A stretch of DNA of 64,000 nucleotides, taken from NCBI RefSeq assembly GCF_019966535.1, contig NZ_JAIMID010000004.1, forward strand, positions 186,001 through 250,000, written 5' to 3'. Below are positions 1 through 9,050 of the stretch, piece by piece. Positions within the stretch are counted from its first letter, which is position 1; each line of letters begins with the position of its first letter. Under the pieces are notes generated by a model. That model made no database searches and had not been told where the DNA came from. It was given only the letters and a program-made list of their open reading frames with translations. Origin of the DNA: Mesobacterium pallidum (GTDB taxonomy: Bacteria; Pseudomonadota; Alphaproteobacteria; Rhodobacterales; Rhodobacteraceae). The position numbers and the translations under genes were made by a program.

Positions 1-615
1 GTGCCGGCGCTGCGGCCCCAGAACCTGCCCATGATCGCCCAGCGGCAGGCCCGGTCCGAGGAAACGCTGCGCGCCGGCAATTACCAGGTGCTGGCGGTGG
101 GCGATTCCATCGTGCGGCGCTGGCCGCCGCGGCTGCTGTCGCAGGCACTTGGCGGCCGGGTGACGAATGCGGCCGTGGGCGGCGACGGGATCAGCGACGT
201 GCTCGACCGGCTGAACCGGCTTGGCGAGGTGCCCGGCGCGGCCGGCGTGACGCGGGTGTTCCTGGGCGCGGCCTCGAACGACCTGCGCCGCGGGGCCGAG
301 CCCTGCGAGGTGCTGACCGGCACGCGCCAGGCCGTCGCGCGGCTGAAGCAGCTGTTCCCCAATGCCGACATCGTGGTCTCGGGCCTGCTGCCGCGCAAGG
401 GCGGCACAAGGCTGGGGCAGGCCAAGGACGAGATGAACCGCCTGCTGGCGCGGAACGCGGACGAGATCGGCTATACGTTCGTGCCCATCGGGCGGCAGAT
501 CCGGGCGCAGTGCCCCGATCTTGACAATTGTCGACTGTTCAGTCGCAACGATGGCGCGCATCCGACGCCCGATGCCTACGTGGACATCTCGCAAGAGGTG
601 CGCGAAGGTCTCTAA
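1..615 (+). CDS. SGNH/GDSL-family hydrolase (5' end possibly outside window)
   Basis: Probable SGNH-fold esterase or acyl transferase. A VLAVGDSI block (catalytic Ser about residue 36), a GAASNDLRRG block III (Asn) and a C-terminal DGAHPTPDAY segment carrying the Asp-x-x-His pair are all visible. The frame is open to base 1, where a GTG could start it, but no ribosome site or signal peptide can be seen, so the true start may lie upstream. It is followed by glycosyltransferase and sulfotransferase genes, so acting on acyl groups of a surface glycan is a reasonable inference, not a demonstrated role. Confidence 0.65.
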   Translation: MPALRPQNLPMIAQRQARSEETLRAGNYQVLAVGDSIVRRWPPRLLSQALGGRVTNAAVGGDGISDVLDRLNRLGEVPGAAGVTRVFLGAASNDLRRGAEPCEVLTGTRQAVARLKQLFPNADIVVSGLLPRKGGTRLGQAKDEMNRLLARNADEIGYTFVPIGRQIRAQCPDLDNCRLFSRNDGAHPTPDAYVDISQEVREGL

Positions 616-722
616 GGGCCTATGGGGGCCGTGAAAAAGACAAGTGTCCGTGCTAATCTGGCCAAGCTGGCCCAGCATGGAGCGACAGCAGACAGGCTGG
701 CTGAGGGGCCGGCCGACAGGAA

Positions 723-3239
723 GTGATGGAAGAGACCGTGACGGACAAGCCGGATATCGAGACCGAACCGCACGAGGCGGCGCCGATGGTCTTCTCCGTT
801 GCCTTGAGGACGCTCGAAGGCGGGCCGCTTGTCGCCTTGCTCGAGCTTTACGCCGCGCATGGGCTGGCCGCGGAAGAACCCGACCAGACCTACTACCTGG
901 CCGCCGACGTCTCGCGCGAGATCGGGCGCTCTGACCTGGCGCTGAAATACCTCGAAGAAGGGAGCGCGCGGTTCGGGGACAGCCCCGTGCTGTGCGAGAA
1001 GATCGGCTTTTCCGCGCTGGACCTTGGCGATCTCGAGCGGGCCGAGGCCGCGTTCCGCAAGGGGACCGAGATCGACCCGGGCTTTGCGCCCAACTGGTTC
1101 GGTCTTTGCGTCGCGCTGAACGCGCTTGGCCGCAAGGCCGAGGCGGTGCGGGCCGCCGGGCCCGTGCTGGCCTGGGAGGACCGCTACGACCCGGTCGGCT
1201 TTGCCCGCCTGGTGACCGAGCTGGCCGAGACCGAGTATTCCGGCGGCGCCCGGGCCACGCTCGTGGATCTCTACGGTTTTCTGCATGCGCGCGGCGGCGA
1301 CGACCTGGCGACCGTGCGCTACGCCGACATCCTGCTCAAGCTGGGCCGCGCGGCCGAGGCGCGCCGCGTCATCGGCCGGTTCGACCTGACCATCCCGCGC
1401 CCCGGCAAGTGGGAGACCTGCATTCTTGTCGAGGTGATGATCGCCGTTGGCGAGGTGGACGAGGCGCGCGACCTGGCCGAGTTCCTGCTGGGCGGGCCGG
1501 ATTTCCACGTGCATTTCCTGCGCACCTACCTGCGCACCCACCCCGATGTCGAGAGCGTGCGCGAAAGCCGTGGCCACGTGGCGGCGCGCTTTGCCGGGGC
1601 CGACCGCAAGGTGATGGACCTGGTGCGGGTGTCCTTTGTCTTTGCCGCGCGCGAATTCGACGTGGCCGTGAAATCCTATGCCGCCATCGGCCCCGAGGCG
1701 CGGCGCGAGCTGTGCTACGAGGCCCTGACCATGGGCTACCTGATGAACGAACGCGGGCTGACCCGCGACGCGGCCGCCATGGCCGACATCCTGGCCAAGG
1801 ACGGGCACATCAACTTCCCCGTCGCGCTGCTGCGCATCAACGTGGCCTTTGCCCAGCAGGATTACGACCTTGCCGGGACCTACCTCAAGGGGCTCGAACC
1901 GCGCGATCCGCGCGACGAGATGGAGCTGAACCTCAAGCGGTTCGAGCTGGCCTGTTTCACCGGCGATTTCGACGCCGCGCGCGATCTCGAGGGACGGCTG
2001 CTGTCGGATGACGGCTTTGCCCGCAACGCCCTGCCGCCAGTGCTGCGCTTCCGCTCCGAGCTGCGCGACTGGGCGGGGGTCTGCGATGCCTTCCTGCAGC
2101 ACGGGCTGGCCCAGTTCAACTTTGCCCAGCTGGGCGACGTGGTCTTCCGCGCCTTCACCCGCGCCGGCCGCACCCGCGAGCTGGCCGCCCGGATCGAGCA
2201 GATCCCCGGCTGGTCCGACGAGACCGACCTGGCGCGGCTCTGGGTCACCCTGGCCGAACATGACGCGACCAGCCCGGCCGACATGGCGCACCTGCTGACC
2301 AAGGCGCCGGTCGTGCTGGATCCGGTGGTCAAGCGCCGGCTGCAGACCGCGCTGCGCTACCTCGAAACGCCCAGCGTGCAGACCGGCACCCCCGACCAGG
2401 CGGTGTTCTTCTGCACCAACAGCAGCTACCGCAAGGGCACGGCCGTGGCGCTGATGTCGCTGATCCGGTCGAACCTGAGCCTGCTGAGCGATACGCAGAT
2501 CTTCGTGGTGACGGACGAAGAGGACGGGCTCTCCTCCGAGATCTTCCCGATCATGGCCAAGGCCGCGAACCTGCGCACCGAGATTGTGCCGGTCAGCAGT
2601 TTCCTTGACGATTTCTCGAAACTCGACCCGTCCTATGGCATCTTCACCAGCGGGCACGAGCTGAGCCAGGCGGCCTATTACCGGATCTTCTTTGCCCGGC
2701 AACTGGCCGCAGACCCGCAATGGCGCCGCGCCACCTACCTTGACAGCGACGTGGCCGTCGTCGGAAACCTGCGCGAACTGCTGGCCGGCGACTTCGAGGG
2801 CAAGGCCCTCGCGGCCCGGCGCGAGGTCATCCGGCCCGAGATCGTCATCGCCACGCGCGAGCACGGCATGACGCCCGAGCAGTACTTCAACTCGGGCATC
2901 CTGTCCTTCGACATGACGCATCCCGAAACCGACGGCTGCCTGGACCGGGCGATCCATTCGATCAACGAGGCACGGCTGTTCTTCCACGACCAGTGCGCGC
3001 TGAACATCGGCTTCCAGGGGCATGTGAAATACCTGCCGATCAGCCAGAACTTCTTTGTCCCGCCGATGGTGTCGCCCTCGGACGTGGACGCCGACGCCGC
3101 CGTGCTGCATTACCTCGACCGCCCCAAACCGTGGGAGCCGACATACGCCGCCGAAGTGGGGCTGCCCTGGCTCGACAACCTCGATAACGTGGTGTCGATG
3201 GTGGGGCCGGAACTGGCCGCGCGCCTGTTCCACGAATGA
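723..3239 (+). CDS. TPR-repeat / glycosyltransferase family 8 fusion protein
   Basis: Large (838 aa) cytosolic protein. Residues about 40-550 are helical-repeat sequence of TPR type (repeated A/L/G patterns such as LGDLERAEAAFRKGTEIDPG). From about 557 to 790 there is a GT8-like nucleotide-sugar transferase domain: FFCTNSSYRKGT entry strand, metal-binding DSD at 674-676 in YLDSDVAVVGNL, then NSGILSFDM and HDQCALNIGF, all typical of GT8. Start is GTG 723, or ATG 726 directly after it. It lies 10 bp before a sulfotransferase gene and probably forms an operon with the two sulfotransferases. The sugar and acceptor are unknown. Confidence 0.8.
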   Translation: MMEETVTDKPDIETEPHEAAPMVFSVALRTLEGGPLVALLELYAAHGLAAEEPDQTYYLAADVSREIGRSDLALKYLEEGSARFGDSPVLCEKIGFSALDLGDLERAEAAFRKGTEIDPGFAPNWFGLCVALNALGRKAEAVRAAGPVLAWEDRYDPVGFARLVTELAETEYSGGARATLVDLYGFLHARGGDDLATVRYADILLKLGRAAEARRVIGRFDLTIPRPGKWETCILVEVMIAVGEVDEARDLAEFLLGGPDFHVHFLRTYLRTHPDVESVRESRGHVAARFAGADRKVMDLVRVSFVFAAREFDVAVKSYAAIGPEARRELCYEALTMGYLMNERGLTRDAAAMADILAKDGHINFPVALLRINVAFAQQDYDLAGTYLKGLEPRDPRDEMELNLKRFELACFTGDFDAARDLEGRLLSDDGFARNALPPVLRFRSELRDWAGVCDAFLQHGLAQFNFAQLGDVVFRAFTRAGRTRELAARIEQIPGWSDETDLARLWVTLAEHDATSPADMAHLLTKAPVVLDPVVKRRLQTALRYLETPSVQTGTPDQAVFFCTNSSYRKGTAVALMSLIRSNLSLLSDTQIFVVTDEEDGLSSEIFPIMAKAANLRTEIVPVSSFLDDFSKLDPSYGIFTSGHELSQAAYYRIFFARQLAADPQWRRATYLDSDVAVVGNLRELLAGDFEGKALAARREVIRPEIVIATREHGMTPEQYFNSGILSFDMTHPETDGCLDRAIHSINEARLFFHDQCALNIGFQGHVKYLPISQNFFVPPMVSPSDVDADAAVLHYLDRPKPWEPTYAAEVGLPWLDNLDNVVSMVGPELAARLFHE

Positions 3240-3249
3240 GGGCCGAGGC

Positions 3250-4050
3250 ATGAGCAACATACAGACACGCATGTTCCGGGGCGTCCCGCTCGAGATGGCC
3301 GTGGGGTCCCGGGGCGACATCTGCATCGTGCTTGGCATCCGCAAGTCGGGCAGCTCGATCTTCAATTCGATCTGTACGGCGCTGGCCCGGTTCAACGACG
3401 TGCCTTACGTCGACGTGGGCGGCACGCTGTTCAAGGCAGGCCAGCCGGAGCACGCCTGGCTGGACGACCCGTCCATCGCCGAGATCCTCGAGCCGGGCAA
3501 CCTTTACGGCGGCTTCCGGTCCTTCCCGGCGGGTCTGGCGCGCACGCCGCAGTTCCGCGCCGCGCGCAAGGTCTGCATGGTGCGCGACCCGCGCGATGCG
3601 CTGGTCAGCGAGTATTTCTCGAACGCCTATTCGCATTCCCTGCCCGAAGAGGGCGAGGCCCGGGCGCAAATGGAAGTGCAGCGGACCGCCGCGCTGAATT
3701 CCGACATCGCCGAATACATCGGCAAGCGCATCCATCCCATGGCCCAGACCTGCGCGCCCTTCGTCGCGGCCGCCAAGGACCCGCTGATGAAGGTCTTCCG
3801 CTACGAGGACGTGATCTTTGAAAAGCCCCGCCTGATGCGCGAGGTCTGCGATCACATGCACTGGACGGTGACCGATCACCAGGTCGAGCTGATCATGGGC
3901 TGGGCCGATGTGCGCCCCGCCTCGGAACGGCCCGGCGAATTCGTCCGTCGCGTCGCGCCGGGCGATTACGAGAACAAGATGAGCCCCGAGCTCCAGGCCC
4001 GCGTGGGCGCCGAGCTTGCCCCCTTCATGACCACCTTCGGCTATGCCTGA
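3250..4050 (+). CDS. Sulfotransferase domain protein (first of tandem pair)
   Basis: PAPS-dependent sulfotransferase-type protein, 266 aa. The 5'-phosphosulfate loop is LGIRKSGSS (about residues 28-36) and the 3'-phosphate loop is VRDPRDALVSEYFS (about 111-124), the two signatures of the cytosolic/Stf0-like sulfotransferase fold. An upstream in-frame extension exists, but ATG 3250, 10 bp after the glycosyltransferase stop, fits the family and operon spacing. The next gene is a clear paralogue with the same VRKSGST and RDPRDALVSQYFSDAYSH motifs, so the pair arose by tandem duplication. The acceptor is probably a glycan, by context only. Confidence 0.8.
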   Translation: MSNIQTRMFRGVPLEMAVGSRGDICIVLGIRKSGSSIFNSICTALARFNDVPYVDVGGTLFKAGQPEHAWLDDPSIAEILEPGNLYGGFRSFPAGLARTPQFRAARKVCMVRDPRDALVSEYFSNAYSHSLPEEGEARAQMEVQRTAALNSDIAEYIGKRIHPMAQTCAPFVAAAKDPLMKVFRYEDVIFEKPRLMREVCDHMHWTVTDHQVELIMGWADVRPASERPGEFVRRVAPGDYENKMSPELQARVGAELAPFMTTFGYA

Positions 4051-4085
4051 GATGGCCCGTCACCCCTGATCCCCGAGGACATGAC

Positions 4086-4943
4086 ATGAGCGCAGATTCC
4101 ACCGCCGAAAAACCGAAAGCCGAAGAGAACCCTAACCTGCAGACGGTCAAGCTGCCGATCGAGGGCGGGTCGCTGAACTTCAGGATCGACACCAAGGCCG
4201 AGGGCAACGCCTTTTTCTGCATGGGCGTGCGCAAGTCCGGATCGACCATGCTGGGGATCATCGCGCAGTTCCTGGCGCGGCGGAACGGCATCAACATCGT
4301 CGACCTGCCCGGCACCGCCTTCAAGCGCGGTTTCGTCGTCGGGCATTGGGAAAACAGCGATATCAACAAGATCATCTACCCGGGCAACTTCTACGGCGGT
4401 TTCCGCAACTACGTGCCCGGCCTTGGCATGTCGCCGCATTTCGCCGCCGCGCCCAAGCTGTTCATGTTCCGCGACCCGCGCGACGCGCTGGTGTCGCAGT
4501 ATTTCTCGGACGCCTATTCGCATTCGCTGCCGCCCGAGGGCGCCGGCGTCGGCCGCGAGATCTTCCTGGAAAAGCGCAAGGCGGCGCAGGAGACCAAGCT
4601 GGACGATTACGTCGTACAGAAGGCTGGCGGCATGGCCAACACCATGATGGGCTACACGCCGCTGCTGGACGATCCCAAGTGCCTTGTGCTGCGTTACGAG
4701 GAATGGGTGTTCCAGAAAAAGCGGATGATCCACAAGATCCTCGACCATTTCGGATGGGAGTGCCACCCCGGCCAGATCGAGAACATCCTCAAGCAGGTCG
4801 ACGTGGTGCCCGAGGCCGAGGATGGCCAGAAGTTCATCCGCAAGGCCGTTCCGGGCGATCACAGGGCCAAGCTGGACCCGGCCACGATCCGCAAGCTGGA
4901 TGCCAAGCTGAAAGAAGTTCTCGAGATCTTCGACTACTACTGA
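4086..4943 (+). CDS. Sulfotransferase domain protein (second of tandem pair)
   Basis: 285 aa paralogue of the preceding gene. PSB loop MGVRKSGST at about 46-54, 3'-phosphate loop FRDPRDALVSQYFS at about 128-141. It carries a Lys/Glu-rich N-terminus of about 30 residues not present in the first copy. ATG 4086 follows a GAGGA ribosome site. A strong hairpin 20 bp after the stop marks the end of the glycosyltransferase-sulfotransferase operon. Confidence 0.8.
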   Translation: MSADSTAEKPKAEENPNLQTVKLPIEGGSLNFRIDTKAEGNAFFCMGVRKSGSTMLGIIAQFLARRNGINIVDLPGTAFKRGFVVGHWENSDINKIIYPGNFYGGFRNYVPGLGMSPHFAAAPKLFMFRDPRDALVSQYFSDAYSHSLPPEGAGVGREIFLEKRKAAQETKLDDYVVQKAGGMANTMMGYTPLLDDPKCLVLRYEEWVFQKKRMIHKILDHFGWECHPGQIENILKQVDVVPEAEDGQKFIRKAVPGDHRAKLDPATIRKLDAKLKEVLEIFDYY

Positions 4944-4963
4944 TCCCGCCATACACAGGCGTA

Positions 4964-5004
4964 GGGAAAGGCGCGTCCGGGCAGCCCCCGGGCGCGCCTT
5001 TCCC
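4964..5004 (+). terminator. Hairpin terminator after sulfotransferase operon
   Basis: Perfect 12-bp arms GGGAAAGGCGCG (4964-4975) and CGCGCCTTTCCC (4993-5004); the loop itself can extend the stem through CCGGG/CCCGG. No U-run follows, so it is either a factor-assisted terminator or an mRNA 3' end stabiliser. Confidence 0.65.
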
Positions 5005-5068
5005 GTTGCGGCTGGACCTTGGGACGCGGGCCGGGCAGGGTGCGTGAAACCAGCCGGAGCGCCCGACG

Positions 5069-6109
5069 ATGAAAGCCGTCCTTTACGAATCCTTCCAGCA
5101 GACGCCCCGGATCGCCACGGTCGACGACCCGGCGCCCGAACCGCATGGCGTGGTGTTGCAGGTCGGCGCCACGGGGGTCTGCCGCAGCGACTGGCACGGC
5201 TGGATAGGGCATGACCCCGACATCACGCTGCCCCACGTGCCGGGGCACGAACTGGCGGGCACCATCGTGGCGGTGGGCCGCGAGGTGACCAACTGGAAGG
5301 TCGGCGACCGGGTGACCGTTCCCTTCGTCGGCGGTTGTGGCACCTGCCCGGACTGCCACGCGGGCGACCAGCAGGTTTGCCGGTCGCAGTTTCAGCCGGG
5401 CTTCACCCACTGGGGGTCCTTTGCCGAATTTGTCGGGCTGCACCGGGCCGATCTGAACCTCGTCGCGCTGCCCGAGGACATGAGCTTTGCCACCGCCGCC
5501 AGCCTCGGCTGCCGCTTCGCGACCTCGTTCCGGGCGGTGGTCGACCAGGGCCGGGTGACAGGTGGGCAGTGGGTGGCGGTTCATGGCTGCGGCGGCGTGG
5601 GCCTTTCGGCCGTCATGATCGCCGCCGCGCTTGGCGCGCAGGTGGTGGCGGTGGATATCGACGATGCCAAGCTGGACCTCGCCCGCTCGCTTGGTGCGGT
5701 TGCCTGCATCAACGGCGCGGCGACGGATGACGTGCCGGCAGCGATCATGGCGGCGACGGGCGGCGGCGCCCATGTCTCGCTCGACGCGCTGGGGCACCCG
5801 GTGACCTGCGCCAATTCCATCCTCGGCCTGCGCCGGCGGGGACGCCATGTGCAGGTCGGCCTGCTGCTGGCCGACCAGGCCCGGCCGCCGCTGCCCATGG
5901 ACCGGGTGATCGGCTGGGAGCTTGAGATCCTCGGCAGCCACGGCATGCAGGCGCATCGCTACGACGCGATGTTGGCGATGGTCCGCTCGGGCGCGCTTGA
6001 TCCCGCGCGGCTGGTCGGGCGCGAAGTGAGCCTCGAGGAGTCGATCGCCTGCCTCACCGGCATGGATGATTTCACCGGCTTGGGCGCGACGGTCGTGACG
6101 CGGTTCTAG
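5069..6109 (+). CDS. Zinc-dependent alcohol dehydrogenase (MDR superfamily)
   Basis: 346 aa NAD(P)-dependent medium-chain dehydrogenase. Catalytic zinc motif [10 protein letters not shown] with PGHELAG; structural zinc loop [15 protein letters not shown] has its four cysteines; Rossmann motif [14 protein letters not shown]. The close relation of [10 protein letters not shown] to NAD(P)-dependent alcohol dehydrogenases suggests an alcohol/aldehyde substrate that cannot be fixed from sequence. ATG 5069 has GGAG about 10 bp upstream. The stop overlaps the convergent next gene by 4 bp. Confidence 0.85.
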   Translation: MKAVLYESFQQTPRIATVDDPAPEPHGVVLQVGATGVCRSDWHGWIGHDPDITLPHVPGHELAGTIVAVGREVTNWKVGDRVTVPFVGGCGTCPDCHAGDQQVCRSQFQPGFTHWGSFAEFVGLHRADLNLVALPEDMSFATAASLGCRFATSFRAVVDQGRVTGGQWVAVHGCGGVGLSAVMIAAALGAQVVAVDIDDAKLDLARSLGAVACINGAATDDVPAAIMAATGGGAHVSLDALGHPVTCANSILGLRRRGRHVQVGLLLADQARPPLPMDRVIGWELEILGSHGMQAHRYDAMLAMVRSGALDPARLVGREVSLEESIACLTGMDDFTGLGATVVTRF

Positions 6110-6675
6110 TAATCCGCGGCGGCCGAGGCCTCGGCCAGTTCCGGCCGGATGCGTTCCTCGACAAAGGACACGGGGATCGTGTCGACCGTCACGATCCCGC
6201 GGATCGTCAGCACCGGCACGGCGGGGTCGGCGCCCAGGATCGTCTGCCGGATGCGCGTACGGTCCCCGAACCGGTCCATCACATGCGGCGGCAGCAGGGT
6301 CGAGAAGGTCTCGCGGTTCTGCAACGTCCCCTCGAGCGCCTTGCCAAAAGGCGTGTCGGTCGTGTCCAAGAGCACCCGCGCGCGCAGGGGCAGGCGGTCG
6401 GGGATGTACCAGTTGTCGGCGTCCAGCAGCGGGACGTCGCCGCGTTTCAGCGTGATGGCGCGGTGGCGGACCGTCTCGTCCCCCTTCGGTTTCAGCAGGT
6501 CCACGCCCAGCGGCGGCAGCGCAAGCGCGCCCGATTCCGGTTTCACGTCGGAATAGAGGTTGCCGGAGCCAAGGCCCCGCAGCTCGCACCAGACCTGCAG
6601 CGCGGCGGTGACCGAAAAGGTGGTCAGCAGCGTCTCGCACAGGTGCAGGATGATCGGGTCGATATCGCGTGTCAT
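6106..6675 (-). CDS. Conserved hypothetical, chorismate-lyase-like
   Basis: 189 aa. The central segment [10 protein letters not shown]...[12 protein letters not shown] resembles the NWYVPxRLT...TDxPFGxxV core of chorismate pyruvate-lyase-like proteins (ubiquinone 4-hydroxybenzoate synthesis fold). There is no neighbouring ubiA, so the pathway role is uncertain. ATG 6675 has a good AAAGGACC ribosome site. It is convergent with the alcohol dehydrogenase, sharing 6106-6109. Confidence 0.5.
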   Translation of the reverse strand: MTRDIDPIILHLCETLLTTFSVTAALQVWCELRGLGSGNLYSDVKPESGALALPPLGVDLLKPKGDETVRHRAITLKRGDVPLLDADNWYIPDRLPLRARVLLDTTDTPFGKALEGTLQNRETFSTLLPPHVMDRFGDRTRIRQTILGADPAVPVLTIRGIVTVDTIPVSFVEERIRPELAEASAAADY

Positions 6676-6758
6676 GGCCGGTCCTTTGGCAATTCTTTGC
6701 GCCTCATGTTACCCATTTGCCGCGCGCAGGACAGCGAAATGCGCCGCGCGCGGCAGGC

Positions 6759-7418
6759 TCACGCGCCCGGGCGCCGCGCCGATGGGCGGGCGGTCAGCAG
6801 GGCGACGCAAAAGGCGCCTTCGGCCAGGATCGTCAGGCCATAGGCAGGCTGGAATGCGGTCATGAGACCCGGCGCAAAGAAGCGCAGCGCGCTGCCGACC
6901 AGGTAGACCACGCCGGCGATGGCGATGGCCGGGGGCAGGGCGCGGGTCCAGCGGGTGGCAAAGAGCGGCTGCAGGGTCAGCAGCCGCGCCATCAGCAGGC
7001 AGTTCACGCCAAAGAACACGAGGCCGAGGTCGTAGCCATGAGCATGCAGTGAGACCAGCATCAGTGCCTGCGCATCCTGCCCCGCCGAAGCGAGCATCCA
7101 GGCCGCCTGCAGCGCCATGAAGTTGGCGGCGATCAGCACCGCCTGCACCAGTCGGAACACCAGTGCGGCCAGCGCGAGGCCCGGCGCGGCGGCCCGGAAA
7201 AGCTGGAAGAGGCAGAGCGCAAGCGCCACGTCGCTCAGCGCCATCACCAGGTCGGTGCCGATGCTGGCGCGGAAGAGTGCGGGCGCGGCACGGATCGCCG
7301 CGCCCGTTGCCGTGGCGTCGCCGTAGGTGACAAGCGGGCCGCGCAGGGCGAGCTCTCCGCCGAGGCCGGCGAGGATGATGGCCAGGTAGAACAGGCCGGA
7401 GAGGCGAAGCAGGGTCAT
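6759..7418 (-). CDS. DUF4386 family membrane protein
   Basis: 219 aa, about six hydrophobic segments with the pattern of DUF4386 proteins (MTLLRLSGLFYLAII at the N-terminus; FFGVNCLLMARLL near the middle). Function unknown. Last gene of a three-gene minus-strand operon after wrbA and an EamA transporter, 12 bp after the latter. ATG 7418 is preceded by AAAGGACC. Confidence 0.7.
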   Translation of the reverse strand: MTLLRLSGLFYLAIILAGLGGELALRGPLVTYGDATATGAAIRAAPALFRASIGTDLVMALSDVALALCLFQLFRAAAPGLALAALVFRLVQAVLIAANFMALQAAWMLASAGQDAQALMLVSLHAHGYDLGLVFFGVNCLLMARLLTLQPLFATRWTRALPPAIAIAGVVYLVGSALRFFAPGLMTAFQPAYGLTILAEGAFCVALLTARPSARRPGA

Positions 7419-7430
7419 GGGGCGGTCCTT

Positions 7431-8300
7431 TCAGGCAGCGACGGGGTGCGGGGCCGGGCGGTTGGCGCGCTGGCCGGTCCAGACCGATCCTAGCACGATT
7501 ACGGCGCCGATGGCTTGCAGGGGGCTCAGCGTTTCGCCCAGCCAGAGCCAGCCGAGGGCGACGGCGGTCACCGGGCTCATCATCGCCAGCATCGAGATCG
7601 CGCCGGGCTCGAGCCGGGGGATGCCGCGGAACCACAGCGCGTAGGAGCCCGCAGCGCCCGCGAGGCCCAGCCAGAGCAGCCCGCCGATGTTGGCGGTGCT
7701 GAGCGGGGGCAGCGCAGGTTCGAACGCCAGTGCCATCGGCACCAGCAGCAGCCCCCCGGCGGTCAGCTGCCAGCCGGTTACGCTGAGCGGAGAGACCGGC
7801 GGCTGCCAGTGCCGCGACAGCACCGTGCCGGCAGCCATCGACGCGGCACCGCCGAGGCCGGCCGCCACGCCCACCGGGTCCAGCGCGGCCTCGGGGCCGA
7901 TCAGCAGCAGCGCCACGCCGGCCAGTCCGGTCAGCGCGGCGATCACCGCGCCGGCCCGGATCGGCGTGCCGAGGATGCCGCGCGCCAGCCCCAGCACCAT
8001 CAGCGTCTGCAGCGTGCCCAGCGTCGCGGCCACGCCTCCCGGCAGCCGGTAAGCGGCGACGAACAGCAGCGCCCAGAACAGCGCAAAGTTCACCCCGCCC
8101 AGCACCAGCGTGCGGCCCCACCAGGCGCGCGGCGGAAAACTGCGCGTGACGGCCAGCAGTAGCAGCCCGGCGGGCAGGGCGCGCAGCGCGGCCAGCGTCA
8201 GCGGGCGACCATCGGGCAGGAACTCGGTCGTGACAAGGTAGGTGCTGCCCCAGATCGCCGGGGCGAGCGCGGTCAGGACGATGTCGGTGCGGGTGGCCAT
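7431..8300 (-). CDS. EamA/DMT-family transporter
   Basis: 289 aa inner-membrane protein with ten predicted helices and the two EamA repeats typical of drug/metabolite exporters (WGSTYLVTTEFLPDGRPL in the first repeat; GAAGSYALWFRGIPRLEP in the second). Probably exports an amino acid or small metabolite. ATG 8300 follows GAAAGGAAG. An in-frame extension upstream runs into wrbA and is rejected because ATG 8300 starts the classic MATRTD...WGSTY N-terminus. Confidence 0.8.
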   Translation of the reverse strand: MATRTDIVLTALAPAIWGSTYLVTTEFLPDGRPLTLAALRALPAGLLLLAVTRSFPPRAWWGRTLVLGGVNFALFWALLFVAAYRLPGGVAATLGTLQTLMVLGLARGILGTPIRAGAVIAALTGLAGVALLLIGPEAALDPVGVAAGLGGAASMAAGTVLSRHWQPPVSPLSVTGWQLTAGGLLLVPMALAFEPALPPLSTANIGGLLWLGLAGAAGSYALWFRGIPRLEPGAISMLAMMSPVTAVALGWLWLGETLSPLQAIGAVIVLGSVWTGQRANRPAPHPVAA

Positions 8301-8322
8301 GGCGGCTTCCTTTCTCTGGCCG

Positions 8323-8946
8323 TCAGGCGGCGTGTTGCGCGTTGCGGGCCGGGGCGAGGCGGGCGGCGAGCCGGGCGACATGGGCGCCCTGGTACCGCGC
8401 GCCGGCGAGGTCGGTCTCGGTCGGCAGCAAGGCGCCATCGGCCCCGGCGATCGTGCCCGCGCCGTAGGGCGCGCCCCCGATGATGCCATCGCGCGTGGTC
8501 TGACCGGCAAAGCTGTAGGGCAGCCCGGCGATCACCATGCCGAAATGCATCAGCGGCACCTGCGTGGTCAGCAGCGTCGCCTCGTGCCCGCCATGCTGCG
8601 AGCCGGTCGAGGCAAAGACCGCCCCCACGCGCCCCTCGAGCGCATTGCGCGCCCAGAGACCGCCGGCCTGGTCGAGGAACTGCTTCATCTGGCCCGCCAT
8701 CAGCCCGAAACGGGTGGGCGTGCCAAGAATGATGCCGTCGTAATCGGCAAGGTCCGCCGGCGTTGCCTCGGGCGTGTCGTCGGGGGCGAAACCGGCCGCG
8801 CGGCGGGCCGCTTCGGGCATCGTCTCGGGCACGCGCAGCAGGTCGACGCGGGTTCCGGGCACGCTGCGCGCGCCTTCGGCCTCGGCCTGGGCGAGAGCCC
8901 GGACATGGCCATAGCTGGAATAGTATAGGACGAGGATATGGGTCAT
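8323..8946 (-). CDS. wrbA: NAD(P)H:quinone oxidoreductase, WrbA-type flavodoxin-like
   Basis: 207 aa, full family length. FMN phosphate loop [13 protein letters not shown] at the N-terminus, then [34 protein letters not shown] and GAPYGAGTI, all WrbA signatures. Two-electron quinone reduction would protect against oxidative or quinone stress. Its start has an AAGGAAG ribosome site. The divergence point is empty; it heads the wrbA-EamA-DUF4386 operon. Confidence 0.88.
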   Translation of the reverse strand: MTHILVLYYSSYGHVRALAQAEAEGARSVPGTRVDLLRVPETMPEAARRAAGFAPDDTPEATPADLADYDGIILGTPTRFGLMAGQMKQFLDQAGGLWARNALEGRVGAVFASTGSQHGGHEATLLTTQVPLMHFGMVIAGLPYSFAGQTTRDGIIGGAPYGAGTIAGADGALLPTETDLAGARYQGAHVARLAARLAPARNAQHAA

Positions 8947-9050
8947 CGGGATCTTCCTTGCATCTGTTCGATGCCGGGCAAGATCGCAGGAGATGTCCTG
9001 CCGATTAACCGCCCCGGTCGCACATCACTCTTTACGCCGGTTGAAGAATG

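Noticed and set aside
612..3395. 927-aa open frame antisense to the glycosyltransferase
   Set aside because: Shadow of a GC-rich gene; rich in His/Arg/Gly/Gln with no domain, while the sense frame has TPR and GT8 motifs.
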